From: Desulfobulbaceae bacterium
GTDB lineage: Bacteria; Desulfobacterota; Desulfobulbia; Desulfobulbales; DAOVSZ01
Direction of reading: 5' to 3'
Length of the DNA stretch: 16,636 nt
Assembly: GCA_030627725.1 (NCBI GenBank)
Contig: DAOVSZ010000016.1
Coordinates: 1 to 16,636, forward strand
Shown here: positions 8,039 to 14,401 of the stretch, one piece after another
Position numbering within the stretch: position 1 is the first letter of the stretch
Layout: each line of letters begins with the position of its first letter
Made by a program: the position numbers and the translations under genes
The notes under the pieces: generated by a model
Told to the model about the DNA's origin: nothing
Database searches by the model: none
The model's input: only the letters and a program-made list of their open reading frames with translations

Positions 8039-8827
8039 ATGTCCGAGGATCTTGTGTATCTTGGCGTCCCCTTAAAGCGCCCGAAAGTTGCATTTTTCGA
8101 GTTGACGTCCTGTGAAGGATGTCAATTGCAGATTGTCAATAATGAGGCAACCCTTCTCGATTTTCTCTCTCTGGTGGAGGTGGTCAATTTCAGGGAAGCA
8201 ATGAGCGAGCGGTCCGATGATTACGATATCGCCTTTGTGGAGGGGAGCGTTACGCGGGCCGATGAAGTGAAACGTTTGCAGACTATACGCAAGAATGCAA
8301 AAATGGTGATTGCCCTCGGTTCCTGCGCCTGTTTCGGCGGCGTTAATCAGTTGCGGAATCGTTTTCAAGATCAGGCCTGGGTCAAAAGGGAGGTCTATGG
8401 AGATTTTCCCATCGATACCGAGGATGAAGTACGACCGCTTTCAGCTGTTGTTGATATTGATCTTGAAATTTACGGCTGCCCGATCAGAAAGGAAGAGGTG
8501 GAGAAAATCGTCACCAACCTGATTCTCGGAAAGGCAATAGATCACCCGAAGTATCCTGTTTGTATGGAATGCAAGGCCAATGAGAATATCTGTCTCTTTG
8601 ATCTGGGAGAACCTTGTCTGGGGCCGGTGACCAGGGGCGGGTGCGATGCCTGGTGCCCCAACAGCAGAATGGGATGCTGGGGGTGTCGTGGTCCCGCCGA
8701 GGTTGCTAATGTCGCGCAGATTAGAAAGATCATGCGCCAATATGGATTTTCCGAAGAAATTCTCTTGGACCGTCTTGAATGCTTTGGCGGATTTACTGCG
8801 CATATAAAAGAGTTCCGGCACTGCTAA
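8039..8827 (+). CDS. hydD: [NiFe] hydrogenase small (delta) subunit
   Basis: The 262-residue protein is a short-type hydrogenase small subunit with no twin-arginine signal, so it is cytoplasmic. Proximal-cluster cysteines are C25 and C28 (SCEGC), C96 in GSCACFGG and C147 (YGCP). Further cysteines at C175, C178, C185, C193, C202, C206, C213 and C216 form the ferredoxin-like C-terminal part expected to hold two more [4Fe-4S] clusters. It relays electrons from the Ni-Fe site to the gamma and beta subunits. The ATG follows the gamma stop by 2 bases, with AAGGAGG at 8022-8028 inside the gamma 3' end. F420-reducing (group 3a/c) small subunits are similar, but the NAD(P)-type gamma partner favours group 3b. 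A distant alternative is group 3d, whose diaphorase is organised differently. Confidence 0.9.
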   Translation: MSEDLVYLGVPLKRPKVAFFELTSCEGCQLQIVNNEATLLDFLSLVEVVNFREAMSERSDDYDIAFVEGSVTRADEVKRLQTIRKNAKMVIALGSCACFGGVNQLRNRFQDQAWVKREVYGDFPIDTEDEVRPLSAVVDIDLEIYGCPIRKEEVEKIVTNLILGKAIDHPKYPVCMECKANENICLFDLGEPCLGPVTRGGCDAWCPNSRMGCWGCRGPAEVANVAQIRKIMRQYGFSEEILLDRLECFGGFTAHIKEFRHC

Positions 8828-8853
8828 ACGCTTACGATTTGGTGCTTGCCGCA

Positions 8854-8883
8854 TGGTTTTCACTTGCCGGTGAACGGTAACCA
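8854..8883 (+). other. Small hairpin in the delta-alpha intergenic gap
   Basis: The 86-base gap between the small and large subunit genes contains TGGTT (8854-8858) facing AACCA (8879-8883), and TTCAC facing GTGAA around a 6-base loop, with a CGGT bulge. The other hydrogenase genes are packed with 1-2 base gaps, so this one is unusual. No T-run follows, so it is not a terminator; a processing or mRNA-stability element is possible. Confidence 0.3.
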
Positions 8884-8913
8884 GGAAACAGCCCGGGAAA
8901 AAGGGAAAAAGAA

Positions 8914-10188
8914 ATGAAAGTCACCTGTGATATTAACGTGCATCATCTGACCAGGGTGGAGGGTCATGGCAATATCAAGATCCGGATCAAGAAAGGCGAG
9001 GTTGAGGAGGCCTACTGGGAAGTTGTTGAAACCCCTCGCTTTTTTGAAGCATTGCTGGTCAATAAAAAATGGGACAACGCCCCCTATATCTGTGGCCGGA
9101 TCTGCGGGATCTGTTCCATAGGTCACACTCTTGCAAGTATCCGGGCCGTGGAAAACGGTTTCGGGATTATTCCCACGGAACAGACCGGCAAGCTCCGTCT
9201 CCTCCTGAAACACATGGAGACGTTGCAGAGTCATATCCTGCATCTCTATTTTCTCGCGGCCCCTGATTTCTTAAGTACCGGCAGTGTCCTGCCGCTGATC
9301 AAGACCCATCCTGAAGTTGTGCAGCGAGCGCTTCGTCTGAAAATGCTTGCCAATGATGTCTGTGATATTGTCGGCGGCCGGAGGATGCATCCAACAAGGA
9401 CCGTGGTCGGCGGATTTACCATGCTGCCGGAAAAAGCCGAGCTTATCAAGATTTGCCGGCGGCTTGAAAACTCTGCGCCTGATCTTATGGAAACCGCAGA
9501 GTTGTTTTCCTCTCTGGACATCCCGGATTTTATCCGCGAAACGGAGTTCGTCTCTCTCAAGGGGGTTGATAATTACCCGTTTATCGGCGGAGATCTTCTC
9601 TCCACGGATGGTGTGGAAATGGAAGAGCAGGAATATCGGATGATGTCCAATGAATATTGCGTTGCCCGTTCGACTTCTAAATGGAGTAAACTTTCCAGGG
9701 AATCCTTTGCCGTGGGTGCGCTTGCCCGGTGCAATAACAATTTTGAATTTCTCCATCCCCTGGCAAAGGAGGCCGCAGGAAAACTCGGTTTTTCCCCTGT
9801 GAATCACAATCCCTACATGAACAACATGGCGCAACTCATTGAATGCATCCATGTTGTTATGGATTCCATCACACTCATCGAGGACCTTCTCGGAAACGGC
9901 CGGCAAGAGCCGCGTCAAGCGGTCCATCCCCAAAAGGGTGTGGGGGTCGGGGCCGTGGAAGTGCCACGGGGGATTCTTTATCACAGTTATGAATTCGATG
10001 GGGAGGGCCGGATTCAAAAAGCCGATTGCGTGATCCCCACCAGCCAGAACAATGCCAATATTCATTACGATATCAAGGCGCTGGCTGCTCAATGCGCCGA
10101 AGCGGGCAAAAGCGATCACGAAATTGAAAAACTCGCGGAAATGCTGGTGCGGGCCTATGACCCTTGTATCTCCTGTTCAGTCCACTGA
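8914..10188 (+). CDS. hydA: [NiFe] hydrogenase large (alpha) subunit, lacking a C-terminal processing tail
   Basis: The 424-residue protein carries both nickel-binding motifs: RICGIC at 62-67 (L1, with H71 following) and DPCISCSVH at 416-424 (L2). It begins with the RVEGHG signature at 14-19. This subunit holds the Ni-Fe(CN)2CO centre, where H2 is oxidised or made, in the cytoplasm. The stop codon comes immediately after the final His, so the C-terminal peptide that maturation endopeptidases normally remove is absent. AAGGG at 8901-8905 supports the ATG at 8914. It is the last gene of the four-gene operon and faces the convergent rhomboid gene, with 16 bases between stops. Accessory hyp genes are not in this window, so they must be elsewhere for activity. 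The 3b call rests on the partner genes and subunit order. Confidence 0.9.
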   Translation: MKVTCDINVHHLTRVEGHGNIKIRIKKGEVEEAYWEVVETPRFFEALLVNKKWDNAPYICGRICGICSIGHTLASIRAVENGFGIIPTEQTGKLRLLLKHMETLQSHILHLYFLAAPDFLSTGSVLPLIKTHPEVVQRALRLKMLANDVCDIVGGRRMHPTRTVVGGFTMLPEKAELIKICRRLENSAPDLMETAELFSSLDIPDFIRETEFVSLKGVDNYPFIGGDLLSTDGVEMEEQEYRMMSNEYCVARSTSKWSKLSRESFAVGALARCNNNFEFLHPLAKEAAGKLGFSPVNHNPYMNNMAQLIECIHVVMDSITLIEDLLGNGRQEPRQAVHPQKGVGVGAVEVPRGILYHSYEFDGEGRIQKADCVIPTSQNNANIHYDIKALAAQCAEAGKSDHEIEKLAEMLVRAYDPCISCSVH

Positions 10189-10204
10189 TAATTTGTAACC
10201 GCCA

Positions 10205-11050
10205 TCAGATCCTTGAAAGAATAAGCAGGCTTGAAAAAATGGCCCATAGAAGAGAAAGCGCTGTCAGGAGAATGCAGAGTCGTGCAATTCTCTTGTGGAG
10301 TTGTGTCTGTCTTGATTTTTCTTGATACCCCAGGAGGAACCCGAGAAGTGCGCCGGCAGCCATTCCACCGCCATGTCCCCAGTTGTTGATCCCTGGGACC
10401 ATCAGGCCGAAGAAAAAGATCCCCAGGGCCCAGCCGCTTATCTGGCTGTAAATTGCCCTGCCGTAATAGCCACCCCGGCTTTTGCCGTAATAGAGGACCG
10501 AACCGATGAGAGCGCAGACCGATGCCGAGGCGCCGATGGTGAAACGGATGCCGGCAAGATATGAGATGAAAAAGCCGGCAACACCGCCGAGAAGGTAGAT
10601 GATGATCATGCGATGAAGTCCGTATTCATTTGCAACCAGTGGCCCGAGTTGTCTCAGTGCGAGCATGTTGAACAGGATGTGCATGAGGCTGCCGTGCAGA
10701 AAATTTGCAGTGATGAGGGTCCACCAGCGATTGAATTGGTCGATCGGGATGGAGCCTGTTGAACCGAGCAGGAAAAGGCTTTGATTGCCGGGAGATAAAA
10801 AAGAGAACGGGCTGAAGCCAAAACCGGACTTTCCCGGAAACAGCATAAGTGAAATCACGAAGAGTATCACATTGACTGTGATAATGGTTTTAATCGTCTC
10901 TTCAGGAGAGCTGAAACGCATGTTCAGAAGTGATGTCAGAGCATTCCCAGGCTTAGAGACACCACAGTATGGGCAGACCGGTTCATTGGCATTAATGAGT
11001 TTCCTGCAGCGGGGACAGATGAGTGATGTTCTTTGAGATGACGAGCGCAT
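10205..11050 (-). CDS. Rhomboid family intramembrane serine protease with N-terminal zinc ribbon
   Basis: The 281-residue protein starts with a zinc-ribbon-like segment (CPRC at 12-15 and CPYC at 26-29) followed by a membrane domain of about six to seven segments. Rhomboid signatures are present: RWW (108-110), the FLHGSLMH...N stretch (118-128), the catalytic GASAS with S175 in the expected serine position, and H226 in NNWGHGGG as its partner. Such enzymes cut transmembrane helices inside the inner membrane; substrates cannot be predicted. It converges with hydA and is separated from the upstream minus-strand gene by a perfect hairpin, so it may have its own promoter. No clear Shine-Dalgarno precedes the ATG. 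The zinc ribbon may recruit a partner or substrate, but this is inference. Confidence 0.9.
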   Translation of the reverse strand: MRSSSQRTSLICPRCRKLINANEPVCPYCGVSKPGNALTSLLNMRFSSPEETIKTIITVNVILFVISLMLFPGKSGFGFSPFSFLSPGNQSLFLLGSTGSIPIDQFNRWWTLITANFLHGSLMHILFNMLALRQLGPLVANEYGLHRMIIIYLLGGVAGFFISYLAGIRFTIGASASVCALIGSVLYYGKSRGGYYGRAIYSQISGWALGIFFFGLMVPGINNWGHGGGMAAGALLGFLLGYQEKSRQTQLHKRIARLCILLTALSLLWAIFSSLLILSRI

Positions 11051-11073
11051 GAAGGGGTTTTTTATACGTTTAA

Positions 11074-11112
11074 AACCTGAAAATCCGGTTCAAGCAACCG
11101 GATTTTCAGGTT
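11074..11112 (-). terminator. Perfect 17-bp hairpin, likely terminator of the upstream minus-strand gene pair
   Basis: AACCTGAAAATCCGGTT (11074-11090) pairs without mismatch with AACCGGATTTTCAGGTT (11096-11112) around a 5-base loop. On the - strand the stem is followed by TTAAACG, so the T-run is short but continuous with the stem's terminal TT. It sits 28 bases after the stop of the Ada-type gene and 23 before the rhomboid start. A second 6-bp hairpin (GCAATT at 11115, AATTGC to 11131) lies next to it. Confidence 0.6.
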
Positions 11113-11140
11113 ACGCAATTTATGCAATTGCAACATAATT

Positions 11141-11722
11141 TTAAGGATTGCAGGAAGTGCAGAGCTTATAGCCAACAGAGAGCGCCTCTTTTTTGGTCTT
11201 AAATCTGACCGTGCTGGATGATACCTTGAATCGTTTGCACTTGGCGCGATGGAGTATTTTTGATTTGCTGTTTCCGCAGAAGGAACCACTGCCTGCGCTT
11301 GACACCGTGCACGCCGGAGGTGGTATCTCTTCATAATATCTGAAGAGGTCTATATCTTCCTTTTCCAGTTCTCTTCGTGTCTGCTTGGCCAGGTTGCCCG
11401 CATCGAACCGTGACAGTTTTTTCAGCGCGGCAACCTTGAAGTCAAACCTGTCTCCATGTCTCGGGGACTCGTCAACATGAAAGTCCATATCATAGAGTGA
11501 CTGTAAGTAGTCAAGGACGTTCTGTTTTTCTATACCAAAAAGTATTCTTTCCAGCCGGTTCGGTCCGATCTTCTGCAACGTGCCGTCACAGCGGCAAAGG
11601 GCGGAACCCATGTCATCATAATTGAATGCAAGTATATGAATCTGAGTGGTCTCGGCAAAGAATTCATCATACAGGAGTGATTTTCTCTTCTTGATTTTTT
11701 TAAAGGAAAGTATCGGTTTCAT
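11141..11722 (-). CDS. Hypothetical protein with C-terminal Ada-type zinc-binding domain
   Basis: The 193-residue protein has a C-terminal module (about 147-193) with the pattern FCGNSKSKILHRAKC ... GYKLCTSCNP, matching the Ada-type metal-binding domain: C149, C162, C188, C191 and the H158 region. In Ada this domain binds DNA and repairs phosphotriesters; in other proteins it occurs as a small DNA-binding appendage. The N-terminal 140 residues show no fold I recognise; they contain two Cys close together (C43, C45) and a basic start. No methyltransferase core is present, so this is not Ada itself. The ATG overlaps the stop of the gene upstream by 4 bases, so the two are translationally coupled and probably functionally linked. 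DNA binding or repair is only a possibility. Confidence 0.7.
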   Translation of the reverse strand: MKPILSFKKIKKRKSLLYDEFFAETTQIHILAFNYDDMGSALCRCDGTLQKIGPNRLERILFGIEKQNVLDYLQSLYDMDFHVDESPRHGDRFDFKVAALKKLSRFDAGNLAKQTRRELEKEDIDLFRYYEEIPPPACTVSSAGSGSFCGNSKSKILHRAKCKRFKVSSSTVRFKTKKEALSVGYKLCTSCNP

Positions 11723-12510
11723 AGTGTTGTCTCCAAGTGTTTGCGTTGTGCTTTTAATTTTTCTAAAATGGTGGTTCTCTGTTCGTCGGTTAAAACTTCA
11801 AGGTTTGAAACAAATTTTAATGCGCTCTCGATAAGTTCCGGTGAAAATATATCTATGGGGCGTATAACAGTCGCCCCTTTCATCCTGAAGATCGTATCTG
11901 TTTCAGCCTCATCGTCATCCACAATAAGACCATACCGTAACGGGACCGTGTCCCCCCCCTCTATATGATTGCCGAAGAAGGTAATGTTGAACAGGATAAT
12001 TTTATTGTCCTGCTCAATGATATAGACTTCGCAGTTGTCTTTTCCCTGAAACCATCTCGGCGTCCCGGTTTTTTCATCCTTCAGGTATTTCGGGTCCACT
12101 TCATACAGCTGTAATGCTGACAACTCCAGATCAAAATATCGGGAAACAAAAGACCTCATCACCTGCCTGTTTGGTTCGTCAACGGCGCACCCGATGATCA
12201 TGGGTGAGTGATGGATTATCGTCATAGATATTGGATACTTTTTTCCCTTAAAAGAAAAGCTGCCGTCTATGATTCCGTCAGTATCAGGCCAGTCATGGTG
12301 TGAGTTGCGGAAGAACCCGGTGCCGGTCACTGACAGGTTTGAGAGTTTTATCGTTTTCTCGTCTCCGGTTTTCGTAAAACTGACATTGTGCAGAGGGAGA
12401 ATGTGGACTCGGGGCGAACGTTTGATGCTGGTCCTGGAACGGACAGGGGTCATTGGGGGGTGCTCTTTGCCCCCTGCTATGGAGAGTATCAATTTGTTGA
12501 AAATGCTCAT
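11719..12510 (-). CDS. Divergent PilZ-like domain protein
   Basis: The 263-residue protein looks like a single-PilZ protein with a changed first motif. KRSPR at 30-34 stands where RxxxR is expected (Lys for the first Arg), and NLSVTG at 58-63 is a good NxSxxG with normal spacing. The downstream beta-rich part (about 78-130) ends in an arginine-containing helix. The C-terminal half (about 135-263) has unrecognised beta segments, DDDE-rich stretches and a final charged helix (TDEQRTTILEKLKAQRK). PilZ domains sense c-di-GMP; here binding may be weakened or lost. It is coupled by a 4-base overlap to the Ada-type gene and diverges from the three PilZ genes to the right. No Shine-Dalgarno is obvious, but the ATG opens a natural N-terminus. 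Confidence 0.65.
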   Translation of the reverse strand: MSIFNKLILSIAGGKEHPPMTPVRSRTSIKRSPRVHILPLHNVSFTKTGDEKTIKLSNLSVTGTGFFRNSHHDWPDTDGIIDGSFSFKGKKYPISMTIIHHSPMIIGCAVDEPNRQVMRSFVSRYFDLELSALQLYEVDPKYLKDEKTGTPRWFQGKDNCEVYIIEQDNKIILFNITFFGNHIEGGDTVPLRYGLIVDDDEAETDTIFRMKGATVIRPIDIFSPELIESALKFVSNLEVLTDEQRTTILEKLKAQRKHLETTL

Positions 12511-12535
12511 CGTGGCGGTCTGAAGGAGATCTGAT

Positions 12536-12571
12536 ATGGTTGTAACTATTCAGGTGGAGCGGCAAACGTAG
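12536..12571 (+). CDS. Mini-ORF with strong Shine-Dalgarno (possible leader peptide)
   Basis: GAAGGAG at 12522-12528 precedes ATG at 12536, which opens an 11-codon frame (MVVTIQVERQT) ending in TAG at 12569-12571. The stop falls in the loop of the 12551-12587 hairpin, a layout seen for leader peptides that couple ribosome position to RNA folding. It may also be a leftover from an old gene. There is no regulated gene directly downstream in the same frame. Confidence 0.25.
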   Translation: MVVTIQVERQT

Positions 12572-12587
12572 CCTAAACTCCATCCTG
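12551..12587 (+). ncRNA. Hairpin in intergenic leader (9-bp stem, one bulge)
   Basis: CAGGTGGAG (12551-12559) pairs with CTCCA (12578-12582) and CCTG (12584-12587) across a single T bulge. The 18-base loop contains GGC...GCC (12561-12573). No T-run follows, so it is not a terminator. It may be part of a larger structured RNA together with the 12632-12739 hairpin. Confidence 0.35.
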
Positions 12588-12631
12588 TAACTGTTCAGCA
12601 GGGGCTATTAACCTGGGCAAAACTCAGAGCT

Positions 12632-12739
12632 GTAAGAGTTTACCAGTGCATTAGATTCGTTCGTTTGGGACTTCGAACTATAGTCCTTCTATGTGAGAAG
12701 TCCAGAACGGACGAAGATGAGGTGCTGGTGAACTCTTAC
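12632..12739 (+). ncRNA. Very long imperfect hairpin; candidate structured RNA or MITE-like element
   Basis: The 34-base arm at 12632-12665 (GTAAGAGTTTACCAG...) pairs with 12706-12739 (...CTGGTGAACTCTTAC): I count 26 Watson-Crick pairs, 5 G-U pairs and 3 mismatches. A further 7-bp stem, GGACTTC (12668-12674) with GAAGTCC (12697-12703), continues the helix after a small interruption, capped by a 4-5 bp stem (ATAG/CTAT) around TCCTT. The G-U pairs fit RNA from the + strand (the - strand would give A-C mismatches), which favours a transcribed structure over a recently inserted inverted repeat. No RT, transposase or target-site duplication is visible. Confidence 0.5.
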
Positions 12740-12905
12740 ATAAAATTATATGTTTTATTCTTCTGGTTGTACAGAGGATTTCTGCTTTTATCAAAAAACA
12801 TAAAATGATAAGAAAAAAACACCGCGAGCAGTATTTTCCTGTTATCTATTAATGTTCATTCATATAAACGCTGGTTTTTGCCGATAGACCAAAGAAGGGA
12901 TGTAT

Positions 12906-12934
12906 TTGAGTTTTGTTGGTATATTTCATATAAT
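12906..12934 (+). promoter_or_regulatory. Strong sigma70 promoter for the PilZ triplet
   Basis: TTGAGT at 12906-12911 and a perfect TATAAT at 12929-12934 are separated by 17 bases. Transcription would begin around 12941, giving a leader of about 50 bases that contains two GTAACTAT copies and GAGG at 12980-12983 before the first PilZ start. Confidence 0.6.
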
Positions 12935-12991
12935 TACAGTAATAAGCTCTTGTAACTATCACGAGATGGTAACTATTTTGAGGCGCCGTAT

Positions 12992-13681
12992 ATGAGAGTC
13001 CCCTGGGCCAGAGACTCGAAGGATGTAATGGAAGCGATCAATATGGTGATTGATACGGCTACACCTCTCTTTCTTCAGTCTAAGGGCTCCCCTGTTCGAC
13101 ACACTCGCGCCCAGAAGATACACATTCATAAAGGGATTCAATATCTCATTATGAAACGTCCTTCTCAGCTGCAATATAGCAAGCAGATCGATTCTGCGAT
13201 CTTCAAGATGAAGGGACTGCCTCTTCTTGGTTTTCAGATCAGGATTACAAAAGAGACAGACAAATTGATCGGGGCCTCTTTCCCAAAAGAGATTTATTCT
13301 ATTGATCTTCGCCAGCATCCACGACATGCTTCTCCGGATGGATCTCTGGCCTCATTTCTTGTGGGGAGCAGGCCGAGGGTCAGCCTGTGTAAACTTCTTG
13401 ACATCAGTCAGGGGGGGCTGAAACTTATAGGCTCACCTATCTACGAATTGAATGAAAATGATATAATCGGCCCTTGCACGCTTTCTCTCGCGGGAACTAA
13501 CAGGCTTATCTCAAGAGAAGTTACCTTGCAGAAGGCCAGGATAACACGAGTCCTCTCTCAAGGGCGGGACAATAGGATTGAGTTGGGGATCAATTTTGAA
13601 CTCTCAGAGCGGGAAGGGGAGCTTCTCCGGGAGTATATCAGCTACATTGATGAGAACTCCGCACTTTCGTTTCCCTGCTGA
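12992..13681 (+). CDS. YcgR-like PilZ protein, first of three tandem paralogs
   Basis: The 229-residue protein has an N-terminal region of about 100 residues resembling YcgR-type N-terminal domains, ending in the FPKEIYSIDLR strand, then a PilZ domain with RQHPR at 107-111 (RxxxR) and DISQGG at 137-142 (DxSxxG). Both c-di-GMP-contacting motifs are intact. YcgR-type proteins relay c-di-GMP levels to the flagellar motor or other outputs in the cytoplasm; the output here is unknown. The start is supported by alignment of VPWARDSKDVMEAI with the openings of the next two paralogs and by GAGG at 12980-12983. It is 8 bases from the next paralog and likely shares its transcript. Sequence similarity across the three is modest outside the motifs. 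Confidence 0.82.
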   Translation: MRVPWARDSKDVMEAINMVIDTATPLFLQSKGSPVRHTRAQKIHIHKGIQYLIMKRPSQLQYSKQIDSAIFKMKGLPLLGFQIRITKETDKLIGASFPKEIYSIDLRQHPRHASPDGSLASFLVGSRPRVSLCKLLDISQGGLKLIGSPIYELNENDIIGPCTLSLAGTNRLISREVTLQKARITRVLSQGRDNRIELGINFELSEREGELLREYISYIDENSALSFPC

Positions 13682-13689
13682 GAACACTT

Positions 13690-14388
13690 ATGATCGAGCT
13701 CTGGACCCAGGATGTCGATAAAATCTTTAATTCTCTGAAGAGAGCTATCGATAAGCATATTCCGCTTTTTCTGCAGAACGCAGGAGTCTTCCTGGACACG
13801 ACCATGCTCTGTAAAATTCATGAACATAAGGCTGAGAATTATCTTGTTCTGAAAAAACCCAAAGGGCTTGAGAGTTCTCGAGATATTGATACGGTTTCTT
13901 TTAAGTCGATGGGGTTCCCGAATGTGTTATTTCCCTGTTTTATCTCCAGGGAAACGGAAAAACTCATGGCAGCACGACTTCCAGAGGAGTTTTTTTTCCT
14001 TCAGCATAGGTTGTCTCCCAGGTTTATTACCCTTCGAGGCTCAATGGTCTCCTTCCTGGTCTCGAACCGGAGAAAATTGAACATCTGTGAATTAATAGAT
14101 ATCAGCATAGAGGGAGCGAGGCTCACTGGAAAGCCATTATATGAAATCAAAGAAAGCGACAGGATACGGCAGTGTACGCTTTTTCTGACCGGCCACCAGT
14201 CGATAGTTGTGAAGGAATTCATGGTGAGGAACGCAACGGTGATGCGTATTTTTGAATCGGACAAGGATGATGGTGAAATTGAACTTGGAATCCGTTTTGA
14301 TCTGACATCATCCGAAAGACGGCAGCTGGAATCCCTGCTGAAGTATTTGACGCAAGAGGCGCCGTTCCCCTTGCCCGAGGCCTTATAG
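13690..14388 (+). CDS. YcgR-like PilZ protein, second of three tandem paralogs
   Basis: The 232-residue protein has the same architecture as its neighbours: an opening ELWTQDVDKIF helix, a KIHEHK...YLVLKKP strand pair near 42-57, LPEEFF (98-103) leading into RLSPR at 107-111 (RxxxR), and DISIEG at 137-142. Both PilZ binding motifs are intact, so c-di-GMP binding is expected. There is no membrane segment. It follows the first paralog by 8 bases with only a weak GAGAA upstream of the ATG, so it may depend on coupling, and precedes the third by 13 bases. Divergence from the first and third copies suggests an old duplication with specialised partners. Confidence 0.82.
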   Translation: MIELWTQDVDKIFNSLKRAIDKHIPLFLQNAGVFLDTTMLCKIHEHKAENYLVLKKPKGLESSRDIDTVSFKSMGFPNVLFPCFISRETEKLMAARLPEEFFFLQHRLSPRFITLRGSMVSFLVSNRRKLNICELIDISIEGARLTGKPLYEIKESDRIRQCTLFLTGHQSIVVKEFMVRNATVMRIFESDKDDGEIELGIRFDLTSSERRQLESLLKYLTQEAPFPLPEAL

Positions 14389-14401
14389 GAGGAACGAAAG
14401 G

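Larger units (their letters stand above)
12541..12977. repeat. Four copies of a TGTAACTATT-like repeat
   Basis: Copies are TGTAACTATTCAG at 12541-12553, TGTAACTGTTCAG at 12586-12598 (12 of 13 identical to the first), TGTAACTAT at 12951-12959 and GTAACTATT at 12969-12977. The first and second flank the 12551-12587 hairpin; the last two lie 18 bases apart between promoter and first PilZ start. The set could be binding sites, or the bounding repeats of a small non-coding insertion carrying the long hairpin. Confidence 0.45.
12511..12991. other. Gene-free stretch upstream of the PilZ triplet with structured elements
   Basis: About 480 bases between divergent PilZ-type genes. It holds a mini-ORF with a strong Shine-Dalgarno (12536-12571), a 9-bp hairpin (12551-12587), a near-continuous long hairpin (12632-12739), four copies of a TGTAACTATT-like repeat, AT-rich sequence and a strong promoter (12906-12934). 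I compared it by eye with the c-di-GMP riboswitch (GEMM) consensus and saw no match. Confidence 0.7.

Noticed and set aside
9271..10119. Minus-strand frame of 282 codons opposite the hydrogenase large subunit
   Set aside because: Long only because the opposite gene has GC-rich third positions; no ribosome binding site or recognisable domain.
12632..12739. Integron attC site or complete retron
   Set aside because: The ends lack the GTTRRRY/RYYYAAC core boxes, and there is no integrase or reverse transcriptase gene nearby.
12511..12991. c-di-GMP riboswitch (GEMM) upstream of the PilZ genes
   Set aside because: The characteristic conserved loops of GEMM-I could not be found by eye; the hairpins here have a different layout.
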